Positions 6,648 to 10,447 of a DNA stretch of 10,447 nt are shown here, piece by piece. Numbering within the stretch: position 1 is the stretch's first letter; each line of letters opens with the position of its first letter. Below the pieces are notes generated by a model that worked only from the letters and a program-made list of their open reading frames with translations, was not told the origin of the DNA and made no database searches. This DNA comes from Candidatus Eiseniibacteriota bacterium (lineage in GTDB: Bacteria; Eisenbacteria; RBG-16-71-46; CAIMUX01). The stretch spans positions 1-10,447 of the forward strand of contig JADJQY010000028.1 of the NCBI GenBank assembly GCA_016712505.1, in the 5' to 3' direction. Position numbers and translations under genes: made by a program.

Positions 6648-9401
6648 ATGACGAACTCTGACGATTCGAACCTCAAGGGCGCCGAAGACGCCGTCTCTCG
6701 CCTGCTCAAGGTACTGAATTCGGTTGGGCGGGAGGCGCACTCCGGCGCCCCACAGGACGCTGCTTCGGGTTCGCCTCTTCCGGGCGACCCGGGCGTCGTG
6801 AGGAGGTTCGGAGACTTCGACCTCCTGCGAGAGCTCGGCCAGGGCGGGATGGGGATCGTCTACGAAGCCCGGCAACGCTCGTTGGGCAATCGCCGGGTCG
6901 CGCTGAAGGTACTGCCGCCCTATTTCAGCCTCAATCCGGCCCGCGTCGCGCGCTTCCGGACAGAGGCCGTGGCCGCGTCGAAGGTTGCCCATCACGGCAT
7001 CGTCGCGGTGCTCGGGGTCGGAGAGCACGAGGGAACGCACTACCTGGTTCAAGAGTTGATCGAGGGCGGCAGGACCCTTGCGGACTTCATCCGAGAGCAA
7101 AGGGATGCGCCGGTCCCGGTGAGGCCGGACTACCGCCTTCTGGCCGGCACGTTCGCGGTCATCGCCGATGCCCTTCAGGCCACCCACGAAGCCCGTGTCC
7201 TCCATCGCGACATCAACCCGACGAACATCCTGCTCACGCCGAGGGGCGAACCGAAGGTCGGCGATTTCGGTCTGGCGAAGGATCTCGAGTGTGCCGGCGT
7301 CACCAGCACGGGCTCCGAGCCCGGCACACCCAGCTACAAGAGCCCCGAACAAGTCGAACCGTCGCGCGGCCCCGTTGACGCGCGGAGCGACGTAGCCTGC
7401 CCTGGGGGCCACGCTCTACGAAACGCTGACCCATGTGCGGGCATTCCAGGGAGGAAGCGAGCCCGAGATCTACGAGAGGATTCGCTCTCAGGAGCTTGTC
7501 GATCCGCGCACGATCCACGCGGGTGTCCCCAATGAACTTGCGTTGATCTGTGCCAAGGCCCTCGAGAAGGATCCCCCGCATCGATACCAGTCAATGCGGG
7601 AGCTCGAGCAGGACCTGCAGCGCTACCTCGCCCACGAGCCGATCCGTGCGCGTCAGGCGTCCGCGCTCCGCCGTGGCCACCTCGCGATGCGCCGGCATCC
7701 GGTTATCAGCGTTGGGATCCTCGCCGTGCTGGCGATCACGACTACCCTGGCTATCGCCAACCTGGTACTGCAGCAGAAGAACAAGGACCTCGAATCGGCA
7801 CGTTCCGCGGAAGCCGCCCAGGCTGGGATCGCGAAGCAACGAACTGAGGAGCTGCAAGGTCAGTTAGAGCTCGATCGCATCCGCAAACTCCAGCTCGCCG
7901 AACAGCGAGGCGATTGGGACACGGTCCTGCTCGCCGCGGAGACGAATTCTCCGGAGTCGAACCCAGGGGCGGCGTCCGACCTTCTCATGCGCCGTGCCCG
8001 CGCCGCAGTCGCCCTCTCTGACCTTACAGCAGGAGAGGCCCTGTTGCAGAGGTTGGCGCGATTCTCGGGTGACGACGCCTTTCGCGCCAAACGGCGTCTC
8101 CTGGCGGTCGACCTGAATCTGCTGGCAATGCGGAGCGCGACTGACCCGACCTCGGACCTCCCTGCCAACCTCGAGGAGGGCCTGGAAGGCGCCGACCTCT
8201 GCTATGCCCGCGCGCTTCTAGCGTCGGACACGGTCACCGCGGGCCGGGAACTCGCCGCAGCCCTCGATCTCGACCCCAACCACTACGGGGCGAGCATGCA
8301 CGAATTGACCCTGCTCGTGCTCCAGGGAAATCTGGGTGAAGCTGGGCCCTCGAGCAGAGCTGTTCAGGCGCCAGCGGCCGTCCGATCGCGCCGCACCTCG
8401 ACGCTTGCCTTCATCCTCCTGCGCAGCCGCGGAACCCCTGAGGGTGCCGGCGCGCTGGAGGCGCTCGAGAAACTCGGAGGCAAGGAAGATCGGCTTGCCG
8501 TCGAGGCTTGCATTTCCATTTTGGACAAGTTCGACGAGACGTTCACGAGTGGTGTTGCCATCGGCGATCCGAGCGCGACCTCCGGTTCCTTCGGTCGTTT
8601 GTTCAAGTCCCAGTGGATCGCGACCAAGTACGCGAAGACCGGGGCTCCTTTTGCGTGATGGGACTTCAGTTGCCGGCGTTGCGGGCGGCCTGGGCTCACG
8701 CCACGCAGGGGATGCTGCTCGTCCAGAAGAACAAACTCAAGGAAGCGCGCGAACTGTTCGCGCGCGCAGGCCGGGAGCACCCCGATGCGTTCTTCGCGTT
8801 CCTGGAAGCGTCCTGCTGGATGACGACCCACGACAACTCCCCGGCACAGAAGATGGAGTACTTCCGACGTGCCGTCGACGTGTTCGGGACGGCCATCTCG
8901 CGCGCCTCGCTAGTGCGCGGCGTCGAGCGCGCCGCGCGGTTTCTGAGGATGCGCTGCCGGTGTGAACTGATCCGGTACGACAACAGCAATCCTGAGGAGG
9001 CCTCTGTCCCCGGAGATCCGGAAATCCGGCGTCATCTCGACGTGAACTTCATTGGGGGCGCAATGGACGACATCAGGTGGTTCGGATCGCACCCAGACTT
9101 CACGGAGTACGAGCTGTCGATCGTCTGCGAGGAGTCGAACAACCTGGGCAATGGCATCGAGGGCCTGGCCTTGGCCGGCAGGTGGGTCAAGCACAAGCCC
9201 GACAGTCTTTTGGGCTGGCATCAGAAGGCCCGCATGGCGTACTTCACTGGGGCATGGCGCGTCGCACACGATTCCGCGAAGCGTGTGCTGGAGTTGAACC
9301 CCAAGCACGCAGAGGCCCAGCGCATCCTCGAAAGATCCGTGGAGAAGGCCCGCGAATGGGCGGCGGCGCAGGAAGTGCCCGCTGCGCCCAAGCAGAACTG
9401 A
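6648..9401 (+). CDS. Hanks-type Ser/Thr kinase with TM segment and long sensor-like C-terminus (interrupted frame)
   Basis: Kinase 2 is 917 residues after repairing one extra base at 7395-7398 and one missing base in the T4 run 8649-8652. The kinase domain starts near residue 54: ELGQGGMGIVYEARQ, VALKVL with Lys87, Glu106 in helix C, catalytic loop HRDINPTNILL (186-196), DFG at 206-208, GTPSYKSPEQ, then DV/ALGATLYETLTHVRAF across the break. The catalytic-loop Lys is Asn190 (codon 7215-7217), which is unusual. A membrane helix (PVISVGILAVLAITTTLAIA) lies near residues 351-374. It is followed by a probable coiled coil (QQKNKDLESARSAEAAQA) and about 480 residues of helical, TPR-like sequence (ATQGMLLVQKNKLKEARELF; a last repeat near the end with AHDSAKRVLELNPKHAEAQR). 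The region 8336-8410 reads poorly and may hide further indels. The start at 6648 lacks a ribosome-binding site; an in-frame ATG at 6498 is an alternative. Confidence 0.85.
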
Positions 9402-9683
9402 CGACCTGCCCATCGCTGACCGCACAAGAGCGCTGGACCGGCGACAGGAAAACTCTCCGCCAGGCAACAGGACCGAGTGTCTCTCGCACAGTCCGTTGAT
9501 TGGGGCTGTGTGAGACCGAACGACATCCGTGGAGGTCTCGGACCTGCGCGGATTCTCATCCTGTCGTTTCGCCGATCCGTCACATGGCCCGAGAGGCGCC
9601 ATGAGAGCAACTGCCCCGCGGGCGCCATGGGTTGGCATCCGCTTCGATCGCCTGAGCTTCCGGTCTGCCCGCCGCACACAGCT
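9402..9683. other. Convergent spacer without a gene
   Basis: This is the 282 bases between the stops of kinase 2 (+) and the peptidase (-). Short frames cross it but none resembles a protein. Apart from the hairpin at 9479-9516 I see only a short direct repeat, GCGCCATG, near 9596 and 9624. Confidence 0.5.
9479..9516 (+). terminator. Imperfect hairpin between convergent genes, candidate terminator
   Basis: GTCTC at 9479-9483 pairs with GAGAC at 9512-9516, and CACAG at 9487-9491 pairs with CTGTG at 9506-9510, separated by a small internal loop. TCC and GGG may extend the inner stem. It lies 78 bases after the kinase 2 stop. No T tract follows, so the terminator role is inferred from its position between converging genes. 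Confidence 0.35.
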
Positions 9684-10447
9684 TCAGGCCTCAACCTGCC
9701 GCTCGAGACGTGCCTCCTCTAGGGCTCGGTACTGGTCTGACCGCCCCCAAGTCACGATTTGACGCACTCGGTCGACCACGAAGGGATGGGACATGTCCCA
9801 TGTCTCCGCCATGTACATGAGCTGGAAGAGGCCGGTATCGAGCCCGTCAGCCAGGTGTTCGTATTCCTTGGACTGCACGACCATCGAGTCCAGATCGATT
9901 TCTTCGGCCACGGCCTTGGACCAACCGCCGAGCTTGCCGAGTGCGCGTGCGACGACTTGCTCGTCTCGCACGACGATCATCGCCGCGCGATCGCAACTCA
10001 CTTCTGCCACGCGCGACCACTTCTGCAAAGCGGCCACCAAGCCGATCAGCGCCGCTGAACCGACGAGAGGGAACGCGCTCGCTATTCCCTTGAGGGCGCC
10101 CCGTGCCAGCAGACGGGCGATAGAAGTCAGCAACATGTGTTCGCACTTCACATGGCCCAGCTCGTGGCCGATCACCGCCACGACCTCCTCCTCGGTCATG
10201 AGGTCAAGGAGCTGCGATCCGAGCACGACGCGAAACCGCGATGTCCCGAAGGCGTAGGCGTTCACGGGCCCACTCTCGATGTAGAGCTCGGGCAGCACAT
10301 CGAGGTCCAGAGCCTCGGCGGCCGCGACGAATTTCGCGTGCAGCGATCGACCCTGACGGGGTCCGAGTCGCACAGCGCTGGTCAGGAGGGAGAACTCCAT
10401 CATCCGGTTTCCTTTCTCGGTCAGGAACTTGGCGACCTGGGGAAGAT
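9684..10447 (-). CDS. M48-family zinc metallopeptidase (N-terminus cut by window edge)
   Basis: The frame is open from the right edge to the TGA at 9684-9686, about 254 residues. The zinc site is clear: HELGH at 10152-10166 in VVAVIGHELGHVKCEH, and EVSCD as the downstream ExxxD that supplies the third ligand. Before it are AVRLGPRQGRSLHAKF and LPELYIESGPVNAYAFG, with RVVLGSQLLDLMTEEE, a substrate-groove order typical of M48 proteins. A hydrophobic stretch (FPLVGSAALIGLVAALQKW) follows the active site, as in soluble or membrane-associated Ste24/HtpX relatives. The first in-frame Met is at 10401-10403, but the sequence upstream of it (QVAKFLTEKGNR) also reads as coding, and family members have a similar segment before the AVR(L/V)GP motif. 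I therefore take the gene as continuing off the window. It likely acts in protein quality control. Unlike its neighbours it is unbroken. Confidence 0.85.
   Translation of the reverse strand, partial: LPQVAKFLTEKGNRMMEFSLLTSAVRLGPRQGRSLHAKFVAAAEALDLDVLPELYIESGPVNAYAFGTSRFRVVLGSQLLDLMTEEEVVAVIGHELGHVKCEHMLLTSIARLLARGALKGIASAFPLVGSAALIGLVAALQKWSRVAEVSCDRAAMIVVRDEQVVARALGKLGGWSKAVAEEIDLDSMVVQSKEYEHLADGLDTGLFQLMYMAETWDMSHPFVVDRVRQIVTWGRSDQYRALEEARLERQVEA

Noticed and set aside
6438..7412. Minus-strand open frame of about 324 codons opposite kinase 2
   Set aside because: It is antisense to the kinase catalytic domain, whose motifs are unmistakable on the plus strand.
1..10447. Mobile elements, CRISPR arrays, tRNA or rRNA genes
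   Set aside because: I found no transposase or integrase motifs, no terminal inverted repeats with target duplications, no regularly spaced direct repeats, and no cloverleaf or rRNA signature.

Overview
The base composition and gene content suggest a high-GC member of the Planctomycetota. Two ECF-type sigma factors each sit beside a membrane-anchored Hanks Ser/Thr kinase, and the window also holds a HAF-repeat protein and a secreted protein with a DUF7948-like start. These combinations are typical of large planctomycete genomes. Myxococcota or Acidobacteriota cannot be excluded from one window.

Layout. 1-290 (-) is the N-terminus of a secreted protein cut by the window edge. 291-752 has no convincing gene. 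753-2111 (-) is a HAF-repeat gene broken by at least three frameshifts. 2181-4316 (-) is a Hanks kinase with one membrane span and a TPR-like C-terminal half (kinase 1). 4327-5010 (-) is an intact ECF sigma factor (sigma 1) lying 10 bases upstream of kinase 1. 5011-5686 holds a doubtful small ORF ending at a perfect 13-bp hairpin. 5687-6368 (-) is a second ECF sigma factor (sigma 2). A 279-base divergent spacer with three copies of a 9-bp motif separates it from 6648-9401 (+), a second Hanks kinase with one membrane span and a long sensor-like C-terminus (kinase 2). 9402-9683 is a convergent spacer with a hairpin. 9684-10447 (-) is an M48 metallopeptidase whose N-terminus runs off the right edge.

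Two points shape the reading. First, four of the six main genes are interrupted by single-base indels, eleven in total, several of them in homopolymers. When each is repaired, every gene becomes one open frame of the length expected for its family. This fits residual sequencing error better than decay, except perhaps for the HAF gene, which is the most damaged. Second, the sigma-kinase pairs look like signalling modules: sigma 1 and kinase 1 form an operon, and sigma 2 and kinase 2 are divergent. Both sigma factors carry Ser or Thr where most ECF factors have the first acidic residue of the region 2.2 'DAED' motif. This raises the hypothesis that each neighbouring kinase activates its sigma factor by phosphorylation.
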